NCBI GenBank assembly: GCA_947172415.1
Contig: OX359197.1
Location: forward strand, 7,441,673-7,505,672
Length of the DNA stretch: 64,000 nt
Source: Chondrosia reniformis
Lineage: Eukaryota > Porifera > Demospongiae > Chondrillida > Chondrillidae
Direction: 5' to 3'
In this document: piece after piece, positions 25,368 through 35,005 of the stretch
How positions within the stretch are numbered: the stretch's first letter is position 1
How the letters are laid out: each line of letters opens with the position of its first letter
The notes under the pieces: model-generated
The model's input: the letters and a program-made list of their open reading frames with translations, nothing else
Told to the model about the DNA's origin: nothing
The model's database searches: none
Made by a program: the position numbers and the translations under genes

Positions 25368-25373
25368 AATAAA
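25368..25373 (+). terminator. Polyadenylation signal AATAAA of the adaptor gene
   Basis: Canonical AATAAA about 137 bp after the adaptor stop codon at 25231, in an AT-rich 3' region. The convergent TM9SF4 gene ends at 25749, so the two transcripts probably terminate within a few hundred bases of each other. Confidence 0.6.
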
Positions 25374-25748
25374 CTAGTACATATATATATAATATGTAAC
25401 TTGTACTTTAATATTGATGTATTCCTAATTTCACATCTTACTGCCTACTAACTCCTGCAATACACCCTATTTTACAATTTTATCATCTGAGAATTGCATT
25501 TACTGTGTGTATACAGACCTTAAAAGATGTATGTTAATAGTTGGTCACTGGGCAGATTACCATACCCATAATGTTTAACATTACAGTAGTTACACTTGAT
25601 TGTGCTTAATTTAGAATAACAAATGTTGAATAGTTAGTATATTGAGAACAGTTTTCTTAATAAAGGATTTAAAGATATCATATTAGTGGCAATGCTAAGT
25701 AAAAATGACTTCTAAGCAGTCAAGCTCCAAATTTCTGCGATGACTCTC

Positions 25749-28700
25749 TCAATCTTGCTTCACAGCCGCATAGATCTTGCGAATAAAGAAGAATGTTGAG
25801 TAGAATCCCATTGTACCAGTCAGCAACCAAAAGCCAAACACCATTAGAAAGGTATATCCAAAGTACATCAGTGATGGAGTAAACTCAGTTATGTCCAACT
25901 GATGGTGGAGAGATTTTGAGAAAGGTGTGGATTATAAGAGGAACACACTGGGCCCATACAGTCAGTAAATTAAACTTAGAACTCTCTACATGATATGTTG
26001 TATGTAAATCTATACAGAGCTGCAACTTTTGTACACAAGATATGATATTCACACTGTGACACCAGAAGTGGTAGCTTTGTCCGAGTTACATGCATAGGAA
26101 CTTACAGTATTGAAGAAATAAATAACAGAATAAGCAAATATGTAGTAGGCACAGGATCCTGCAAAGTGAAACGACTTCCACCACCAGTGATAGTTCTGAA
26201 ACAGAAGAGGAAATTGGAATTAACGTCCTGCAATAATAATGTGGGTCTTTTGATAGAGGTGATAGAAGAGATATACACTTCCTGTCACATTGCAAGGATG
26301 GCTACTTCCTGTCATATGTGCAAGAATGGCTACTTCCTGTCACATGTGTAAGGATGGCTACTTCCTGTCACATATGCAAGGATGGCTACTTCCTGTCACA
26401 TGTGTAAGGATGGCTACTTCCTGTCACATGTGCAAGGATGGCTATTTCCTGTTACATGTGTAAGGATGGCTACTTCCTGTCACATATGCAAGAATGGCTA
26501 CTTCCTGTCACATATGCAAGAATGGCTACTTCCTGTCACATGTGTAAGGATGGCTACTTTCTGTCACATGTGTAAGGATGGCTACTTCCTGTCACATGTG
26601 CAAGGATGGTTACTGACTTCTCCACAGAGTTGGAAGTATGTGAGCACCATGGCAACCTCAGAGCAGGCTATGACCAGGATGATGAACACAATAAACAAGA
26701 ATCCAAACAGATAGTAGAACTGGTTCTGCCAAAACGCCTAATCATTGGAGAGAAATTGAGAAAGTCAGCTGAGGATTGAGGTGAAAGGGAGGAGGTGGGA
26801 GGAGGTGAGATGCAAGAGGTGAGTGGGAGGAGGTGAGATGCAAGAGGTGAGTGGGAGGAGGTGAGATACACGAGGTGAATGGGAGGAGGTGAGATGCACA
26901 AGGTGAGTGGGAGGAGGTGAGATGCACGAGGTGAGTGGGAGGAGGTGAGATACACGAGGTGAATGGGAGGAGGTGAGATGCACAAGGTGAGTGGGAGGAG
27001 GTGAGATGCACGAGGTGAGTGGGAGGAGGTGAGATGCACGAGGTGAGTGGGAGGAGGTGAGATGCACGAGGTGAATGGGAGGAGGTGAGATGCACGAGGT
27101 GAGTGGGAGGAGGTGAGATGCACGAGGTGAGTGGGAGGAGGTGAGATGCACGAGGTGAATGGGAGGAGGTGAGATGCACGAGGTGAGTGGGAGGAGGTGA
27201 GATGCACGAGGTGAGTGGGAGGAGGTGAGATGCAAGAGGTGAGTGGGAGGAGGTGAGATGCACGAGGTGAATGGGAGGAGGTGAGATGCACGAGGTGAGT
27301 GGGAGGAGGTGAGATGCACGAGGTGAGTGGGAGGAGGTGAGATGCACGAGGTGAGTGGGAGGAGGTGAGATGCACGAGGTGAATGGGAGGAGGTGAGATG
27401 CACGAGGTGAGTGGGAGGAGGTGAGATGCACGAGGTGAGTGGGAGGAGGTGAGATGCACGAGGTGAATGGGAGGAGGTGAGATGCACGAGGTGAATGGGA
27501 GGAGGTGAGATGCACAAGGTGAGTGGGAGGAGGTGAGATGCACGAGGTGAGGAGTGAGGTGAGAACTAGAGACGACTTACCGATAACAAGAAGTACAACT
27601 CAACAAAGACAGCTCCAAAGGGAAGTATTCCAGCTAGTAGAGCACTGTACAGCAACAGAGAAACACCCCTTTATAAGCAGGCTTGATATTAATTTCCATT
27701 CTAACCTGTAAACGGGTTTCAGATACCAAACTTGATCTGGAACCTGCCTAGGAATCTGATTGGTCCTTACAGGAATATCATACGGCTGCTTGCGATAGCC
27801 AAAGTAGAAGCCGCACAATACAAGTGGAAGTGATATTCCGAACCACATGCACAAAAGTGAGAGAAGTGTTGAAAATGGGATCTGGGGAGGGCAACGTATG
27901 ACATGCATATGTGAACCTCAGTACATCAGTGTACAGAGCTCTACGTACAGTGTGTATGTATGTATGTAGCTAATGCAAATGACTTACTGCACCAGAAGAG
28001 TGCCTTCCCCAAATAAAGAAATTTATGAAAAATCCAATTCCAAAGACAGTACCTAAAGAGCAAAGTGAAAGTGAAGATATTCTTCTTCTTCTATAGAGAG
28101 CCAAACAAGTGTCTACACTTACCTGGGTAGATAGAGGCAGTCAGTACAGCAGCCTTCTTCCAGTGACTGCCCTTCATTGTTCTGTACATTCTGGCTGCGT
28201 GATACCCTGCAATGAGCCCCATGAACATGAAGAGTACAATGGCCGCTGTCATCAGAGCTCCTCGAGAGGCTGGACTGAGCATTCCAAACATTGCAAATAC
28301 TACAACCATTCAGATGTAATAAGGTATTTGGGGTATCTCAGGATATTCTAGGATATTCTAGGATATTAGCCAGTAAACTTACCCAGTATAATACAGACCA
28401 TACACATGATTTGTAAACCAGATCCGAGGAAGGCAGTTAAAATTGTGTTAAACTGCGGGGGCCGAAAGACATCGCCATGAATCAGTTTCCAGCCAGTCTC
28501 CTCTAGAGCCTCGTCCTGTGCAGTGGAGAGAGTTAAAGTGAGTCAACCCTACTCAGATACCCATGTCTGCAGTTACCAGTTCATCTGAATCATCATTGTA
28601 CTTGGCAATGTCCCTCCTCAGAGTTCTGATCAACACAAGCGCCAAAATACCAGAGAGAAACAACACAATAGCTATACTATTGCAAATAGCAAACCAGTGG

Positions 28701-30798
28701 ATCTGGAGGAATGGACAGAAGGAAGGCAGGGTGGATGGATGGATGGTGGGTGGATGGAGTGATGGATGGATAGATTGTACCTCAACATTGCTCATCTTCA
28801 GGTAGGTGTCCCATCTGGAAGCCCAAGCCAGGTCAGATTTCTCCCAAGTCACTCCATAAGTGAAAGAGATGGTTGGTTCACCTACAGGCGGGAAACAGAG
28901 AGAAGTGCGCAACCACTCTCAGGATATCCCTAGGATACTTTCAGGATACTCTCAGTATACTACTGCATGTACATACGTACTATCGATTTCAAGTGGTTTA
29001 GGAGCTATTCTTTCATCAATTGCACAGTTTTCAAGTGACCCTTTCGGTTGTTCTACACTCTTTAAACTCTCTGACGCATAACTAAGGAAGAACAATTAAT
29101 GTCACATATTTCAGAGGAACTGATGCAACACAATTGTATATATCCCCTGTATTCTCTGAGGCTCTCCAATTACTACATACGTACGTATGTGTTGCACACC
29201 CTTGCTAATCAACTCCACAGGAGATCTACTTATCAATAAACTATACAAAGGTCAAAGGTCAAAGGGTATATACATATAGTTCTACCTTTTGGAGACGACC
29301 AGGAAACCAACAATTCTGTACAGCTTTTCTCCGGTACTGTCCTCCACTTCATGGTAACGGATGGTGAAGTCCAAATGGTTGTTCAAATAAATATTTCCAT
29401 TGTCCTCAAATCCAATAGGAAAGCCAACGTCATACTGTAGGGCTTCTAAAGGGTGGGTGGATGGGTGGATGGGTGGATGGGTGGATGGGTGGATGGGTGG
29501 ATGGGTGGATGGGTGGGAGGGTGGATGGGTGGATGGGTGGGAGGGTGAGTGGGTGGATGGGTGGATGGGTGGATGGGTGGGCATGCCTACTCACTTGTCT
29601 CCACATTTACAAAAGCCATCGCAACGGGCAAGTTGTCCAACAACCTAGAATTTATGTACAAAAAGGAATCAATCAATTTAAATGCTCCAGTACAGTAAAG
29701 CTCACGGGGAAGGCATAGCAGGGGGGAAAGGAGGTGGGGCAGGAGGAGGCAGGGGGTGGGGCAGGGGGTGGGGCAGGGGTATGGTAGGGGTGGGACAGGA
29801 GTGGGGCAGGGGTGGGGCAGGGGTATGGTAGGGGGTGGGGCAGGGGTGGGGCAGGGGTGGGGCAGGGGTGGGACAGGGGGTGGGGCAGGGGTATGGTAGG
29901 GGTGGGACAGGAGTGGGGTAGGGGGTGGGGCAGGGGTATGGTAGGGGGTGGGGCAGGGGTGGGGCAGGGGTATGGTAGGGGTGGGACAGGAGTGGGGCAG
30001 GAGACACTTACATGCTAACCATGTAGCGCATCTCAACTCTGTCTATAATAATCTTAACTTGTTCTTTTGTCAGTTTCTGGTCGCACAACTTGGAACAAAT
30101 TGTCTCTTGAAGAACCTTTATCTACAAGTTAAATAAAACATTCAAAAATGAAGTTAAAATTAGGGATGGCACTATAACAATGATTGGCACATCTAGAAAA
30201 AGTAATGAAACAAGAAAGTGATCATATGGTAAGGCTAACATTGCAGAAGTGGCATATTGAAACTTAACTATACACATCACTTCTATGTTTGGGCGCATCA
30301 TGGATATACTAGAAGTAGGGATCGATGCGCCCAAACTCATATTATCTTTAGAACCTTTGAGTATCTAGCAACGTGCTCTATATATGTATGTGGTCCAGTA
30401 GCTTCATGTATGCAGTTAATCATATGTGGTATGCTTGCCTTGTATGGTGTATTGACAATCCTGTCTCCTCTCAAAATTTCCCCAAGATTCTCCGGCGAGT
30501 ATCGAACTTTGTCAGTATCTACCTTGCAGTAAGGCATGCTATAATACTCATATGGTAACTGCGTTTTGATACTGGTTATCTTCACACCCTACACGAGGAA
30601 AGGAGAGGTGGATGGGCACAGTGGTTCACTAAGTCGAATAAATAACGTAAAAATATCCACCAACCACTTTACCTTTATGGAAAGTTCTTCATTCTTTTTA
30701 TACTCAGTAGGCGCCACTCCCGGAAAGTAAAAGGCTTCAGATGTCATTAGAAGAGCTAGAGCGCAAAGGTGGATTAACATCTCAACTCTACAGAACAC
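25749..30798 (-). CDS. TM9SF4: TM9SF4-like nonaspanin (transmembrane 9 superfamily)
   Basis: Nonaspanins are nine-pass membrane proteins of Golgi and endosomes involved in trafficking, adhesion and pH control. The first exon (30673-30798) encodes a signal peptide then [16 protein letters not shown]. Exon 30439-30588 has [14 protein letters not shown] and [18 protein letters not shown]. Later exons give [89 protein letters not shown]-type [11 protein letters not shown], and YHWWWKSF. The last exon gives [25 protein letters not shown] and [13 protein letters not shown]. The C-terminal KQD fits the family's KxD Golgi-retention signal. The ending matches TM9SF4 better than TM9SF2. A second ATG at 30780 is an alternative start. 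One intron appears to use a GC donor. Confidence 0.92.
26277..26612. repeat. 28-bp minisatellite in a TM9SF4 intron
   Basis: About twelve units of GGATGGCTACTTCCTGTCAC plus ATGTGTAA, differing at a few positions. They lie between the exons at about 26,617-26,737 and 26,106-26,196. Confidence 0.92.
26771..27562. repeat. 28-bp minisatellite in a TM9SF4 intron (about 28 units)
   Basis: Units of GAGGTGAGTGGGAGGAGGTG plus AGATGCAC occupy almost 800 bp of intron next to the acceptor near 26,741. The unit has no stop codon and is not a multiple of three, so all three minus frames stay open. The transcript is pyrimidine-rich. Confidence 0.95.
29452..29583. repeat. 8-bp GGGTGGAT repeat in a TM9SF4 intron
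   Basis: About sixteen units, G-rich on the plus strand, adjoining the acceptor (CACCCTTTAG) of the next TM9SF4 exon near 29,447. The sense strand is CCCACC-rich. Confidence 0.93.
29715..30003. repeat. G-rich GGGGTGGGGCAG repeat in a TM9SF4 intron
   Basis: Irregular units of GGTGGGGCAGGG and GGTATGGTAGGGGT fill the intron between the exons at 30012-30115 and about 29,595-29,644. It is C-rich in the transcript. The template strand has many G-runs of three or more and could form quadruplexes. Confidence 0.92.
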
Positions 30799-31359
30799 TA
30801 TGAGTTTCGTAAAGGATCTAGGAATCCTCGATTCGATGAAAAATATGTAGAGTTGAGCTTCAAAAATGGCTTCCCTGAAGCATGAGTTAGGTCACGTGAC
30901 TTCATTAAGCAAGGATACAAAAATATCTGCAGTAGTTGTCTTTGGCAATTGTTGCGCAAGCGCACATACTATTATAGCTGATTCCCAATTGAGTTGTAAC
31001 CAATATTGCAAGAGTTCACTGCAAAGAATTCAGACTATTATATCTGACATTTTCATACATGCATCTAAAAATATAAAACTGAATATTAATATTAATTAAA
31101 GAGGTATGTTATTATGTACAAATAATAGACAGTCGGCATACATATTAAATGTTAGTATATTGAACATCTGAGCAGTCTATAATCTATACCAAAAGTGATA
31201 GTGTGGCTCAAAGAAAGGTCACTTCATTATCTGCATACATAAAGAAATTATCAAGTGTATATATATAGATACATATATGAGTTTCAATAAATAATGTAAC
31301 ACAAACTGAGCAGAGCTTCACAGTCTGTTGATCAAACGAGCTTGTCCAAAAGTAGCAAA
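30799..31359. other. TM9SF4 promoter and PDZ-SAM 3' region
   Basis: Intergenic space between two minus-strand genes. The part next to TM9SF4 (about 30,799-30,960) has several CpGs and a perfect E-box palindrome. The rest is AT-rich with no gene or repeat that I recognise. Confidence 0.6.
30891..30900. promoter_or_regulatory. CLEAR-type E-box GTCACGTGAC upstream of TM9SF4
   Basis: A perfect 10 bp palindrome about 93 bp upstream of the first TM9SF4 ATG. It is identical to the CLEAR consensus bound by TFEB/TFE3/MITF at lysosomal and autophagy genes. USF or MYC/MAX could bind the same core. Confidence 0.5.
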
Positions 31360-33751
31360 CTAACCATCTTCCATGTTACCAAGTTCATGGCTCTGTTCAA
31401 ACAGGTATAATTCTTCAATGGCTTTATTCAAAGATATTCGATAAATAGAGTCTTGGATTCCTATTTTTGCCATCTTTCTATCAGAAAGAGATTCTAAAAG
31501 GTGACCTACAAATAAGGAAGTAGTCACTCAATTACTGCAGCAGCACTGTAGCAATGTGATGGGTTAGTATATACACATCCATATACATAGTTTATTGAGC
31601 TACAATGGTGCTTCTAGTCTTCATATCCTTTGGGTCAAATGCACATTTGCAGCAGTAAATAGGATGCAGTACCTGTGATGTGGTATCGCTGGAAGGGTGA
31701 CACACAAGCATTGCACAGCTCCCCATTCAGTTGCTTTAGCCACCTAATGACTTCAGGAGTGCTCCATCTACTGGAGGGGAGTGTTAAACCTAAAATGGCA
31801 GATTCTGGATCGTTGAGAGTTGGGTAGATCTCCCGGTCTTGTTCCTTCCGAGTTTTGTGGTTTGGAGTCTGCTGACTTGCAAGATCTCTCAACTGTGATC
31901 CCTTTGATTGTTTAAAGACTTTTTCTGTTGAGCCAACTCGATCTAGGCTCAGAGCAAGTATGGAAGGGCGTGTCTCTTCCATTGGTTGCTGCCCCTTGTG
32001 TGATATCACAGATGGTTCATCCTGAAAATGCTTCAGAGGAGGACTGGCATGCTTCAGAGGAGGTCTCTCTTCTCTGGGAGGAGGACTGGCATGCTTCAGA
32101 GGAGGTCTCTCTTCTCTAGGAGGTCTCTCTTCTCTAGGAGGTCTCTCTTCTCTGGGAGGAGGACTGGCATGCTTCAGAGGAGGTCTCTCTTCTCTAGGAG
32201 GTCTCTCTTCTCTGGGAGGAGGACTGGCATGCTTCAGAGGAGGTCTCTCTTCTCTAGGAGGAGGACTGGCATGCTTCAGAGGAGGTCTCTCTTCTCTAGG
32301 AGGTCTCTCTTCTCTGGGAGGAGGACTGGCATGCTTCAGAGGAGGTCTCTCTTCTCTAGGAGGTCTCTCTTCTCTGGGAGGAGGACTGGCATGCTTCAGA
32401 GGAGGTCTCTCTTCTCTAGGAGGAGGACTGGCATGCTGAGGAGGTCTCTCTTCTCTGGGAGGAGGACTGGCATACTTCAGAGGAGGTGTGTTCTGATGGA
32501 CTTCTAGTGGATGTTTAGCTGAATTGACCTTCACTTTTACAGGTGGCATATTAAGTACATTAAACATGTGACCATCTTTGAAGAGTTCCATCCATTCTTG
32601 CTCCTTTCTCTCTGATTCATCATCTTCAGGATCAGATTCAGGAGGGTCTTCATCTGAAGAGTTGCCTGCTGTAAAGTCCACTTCAGCTCCTTCATTCCAT
32701 CTAGCCTTGAATGGAAGATCAGCTGAAGAAGGCAAGCCACATGGTAATGAGATTCATAACTTATGTTCACTTAATTATTCTATCTATGCAGGTACACTGA
32801 GTGTACAAAGAGGTTTGATTGGCTAAATGTGTCAGTACCTTCACTGGGCGTGTCTTGGCTAGTGAGCGGAGATGTGGGTGTGTCCGGAGATGTGGGTGTG
32901 TCCTCTTCCTCCCTCTCAACCCGGACAGGACCCCACTTTACTTCTAAGTAGTACAACACACATAAGATATAAATTTAATTTCATGAACTTTAGAACTTTA
33001 GAGTTCAATTACTGCAATCATCTTCCTCAAAGTCATATAAACACAAAACACTACCCAAACCGCCTCATTCCCTTCTCTGTCGCACTTCTATATAACGAAG
33101 CACCCCGCCTCTCACAAATTTCTATACCAGTACTTGTTGGTTACATGCAAACAGCCTTACTGTGCATCTTCTCCCACCGTCTTTTCATTTTGGCCACCGC
33201 TGTCTTCTTTTCACTCCTATTCCTTGGCCAAGGATCCACGTGTGCTACAGTTAAAGTAAATCCACATTTACCTTGAGACTGAATTTCTTGCTCCACCTTC
33301 CTCGGAGTCATCATATTCACATCGGTACTGTTTACCTGGCGATTATAAGATTAAATTGTCAGCTTTAAATTTAAACAGTAATAATTATGTCTCTTCCAAT
33401 GGCCTCTGTACCAACGAAGAGCTAGTTGCTAGTCTACTAAAAGACTAATCGCTCAGATTTTAATATCGTATTTCTGATACCACTAGGCTTTCAATGTACC
33501 TTTAAAACGAAATCTCCCTGCTTCATTCCGGACTTTTCTGCAGGCGTGTTCCTCCGCACGACCAGCACCATTGCCGGTACTTCACCACCAATAGTGAAAC
33601 CCCTGTTTTTCAGAGAACCATCACAGCGAAATTGCAAAGTCCTATACACACAGAGCAAACAGGATTCGCAATGTGACACTGAAAGGTGCTTGTTAATGTG
33701 GAACGTCTCTTACTGGAAGGAGACTTCAAAATTCCTCTGGACTGAAGACAT
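31360..33751 (-). CDS. PDZ + proline-rich repeat + SAM domain scaffold protein
   Basis: Six exons join in frame to 550 residues: 33714-33751, 33500-33641, 33161-33335, 32839-32940, 31673-32722 and 31360-31505. The start [13 protein letters not shown] leads into a PDZ domain: [19 protein letters not shown] (GFTI as the carboxylate loop), [20 protein letters not shown], then [12 protein letters not shown] linker with repeated DTPTSP follows, then an acidic [14 protein letters not shown] segment. Next is a proline/charge repeat ([11 protein letters not shown]...). The end is a SAM domain: [31 protein letters not shown] and [10 protein letters not shown]. It is probably a submembrane scaffold binding C-terminal tails and oligomerising through SAM. 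Domain order resembles Shank or neurabin, but there is no SH3, ankyrin or coiled coil, so I give no orthologue. Confidence 0.85.
32032..32480 (-). repeat. Coding minisatellite: [11 protein letters not shown](REERPP)LKH repeat
   Basis: A 42 bp unit ([14 protein letters not shown]) with optional 18 bp extensions (PPREER) lies inside the 1,050 bp exon of the PDZ-SAM gene. Eight copies of ASPPPREER and a degenerate ninth (ASPPLKH) are visible. Both unit lengths are multiples of three, so copy-number change keeps the frame. The segment is proline-rich and highly charged, probably an extended SH3/WW-accessible linker. Confidence 0.92.
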
Positions 33752-33979
33752 CTTCGGTACCAGCTATAGGCGACCCCGCCCAGTGCAACAAAGGTCATTC
33801 AAGTTTAATACCTTTCATTCTTACACCAAATTAGACTTTTTCATTTACCGTAGCCTTTTTTAAAATCACTGAAATGTTTTTCAAATATGGCAACATTAGT
33901 ATCTAACCTATCTCTACATCATTACTCTCTCATGCACGAGTTTGCCTAGATTAATGTGCAGATGCTAACAAAATCGATT

Positions 33980-35005
33980 ACAGACATTAGTATCGTACGG
34001 GTGATAAATATCGGATCTCATACTATCTCCAGTTTTCTGTATCATGAAAAGTCGCTCTCCTCCCTCCACCAAGACACATACAGGCTTTTACCCATTTGCC
34101 ACAGTTTTGAGATGTATTGGAAATACTGCGTATGTGTGTAAAATTGCTTGGAACGATTTACTGATCTAGAATTAGAGTGGAATAAATTGACGATTTCTCG
34201 AAAATAATTGGGATCAGAAAAGTCGTTCTCCTCGGCCCATCAAGACACTTACAGGATTATTTCCGCTTTCCCCAGTTTTCAGATGAACCACAAATACTGC
34301 CTATGTCTTTAAACTTGCTTGGAACAGTTCACCGATCTGAAAATAACGAGAAATATATAAAAAAAGCCCCAACCACAACCGTTTTCTTTGGACAAAACTT
34401 CATATAAATAGAAGCGAAAAACCTTATATAGTAGGCCTACCTGGACACATCTCTATGGTGGTTGCGGTTCCCATAGAGGTTGGTAGCGCTTAGACTCTGA
34501 AGCTGTCTCCTAATCGGTTGGTGCCATAGAGACGTGCTCACCAATAATCCGGATTTCGGGGGGGTTCCACGTAATGTGGGATTGGCATCTGATATCTTAG
34601 GATTCATATGAGTCGGCCATATCGAGAAGAACTGGTTCTTCTCACGCAAGTGACACCCAAAGCTCAACTCGGCAGAGCGTTACCACCGATCCCGGCCTAT
34701 GAGCGTCGTGGATGGTAGCGTTCGGTATGGTCCAACTCTTTTTTTCTTTGGAGTTTCGTTGGCCGTCGATTGACGAAATTGCACTTTAACCAGATCCATA
34801 TATTAAATATGGATAGATAGTGCTTCAATAACAATCAAGTGCTACACAGTGCATTTCCCAATGTATAATAAAATTTAGAAAGTCTTCTAGATTTTCGGAT
34901 ATAGTATCGAATTTTATCGTTAAATACACCTTCTAACGGTCGGCCATATATAATATTACGCAATTATCTCTATATAGTACAAAATAGTATGTAAAACTAT
35001 AGTTC
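33980..35005 (+). repeat. Spacer element copy A1 (left-truncated)
   Basis: First of five copies of a non-satellite element. Homology to the full copies starts near ACATTAGTATCG (about 33,983), so about 300 bp of the left end are missing or too diverged. The right end TATAGTTCTGTAAC runs straight into satellite. It lies about 230 bp upstream of the PDZ-SAM start codon. Confidence 0.85.

Noticed and set aside
26668-27543. Long open frames in all three minus frames (250-291 codons)
   Set aside because: They are produced by a stop-free 28 bp minisatellite in a TM9SF4 intron. Three simultaneous frames of the same His/Leu/Ser repeat are compositional, not coding.
33161-33271. 27-bp intron inside the PDZ exon
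   Set aside because: A GT...AG pair exists, but 27 bp is too short for an intron, and reading through gives the final PDZ strand [11 protein letters not shown] in frame.
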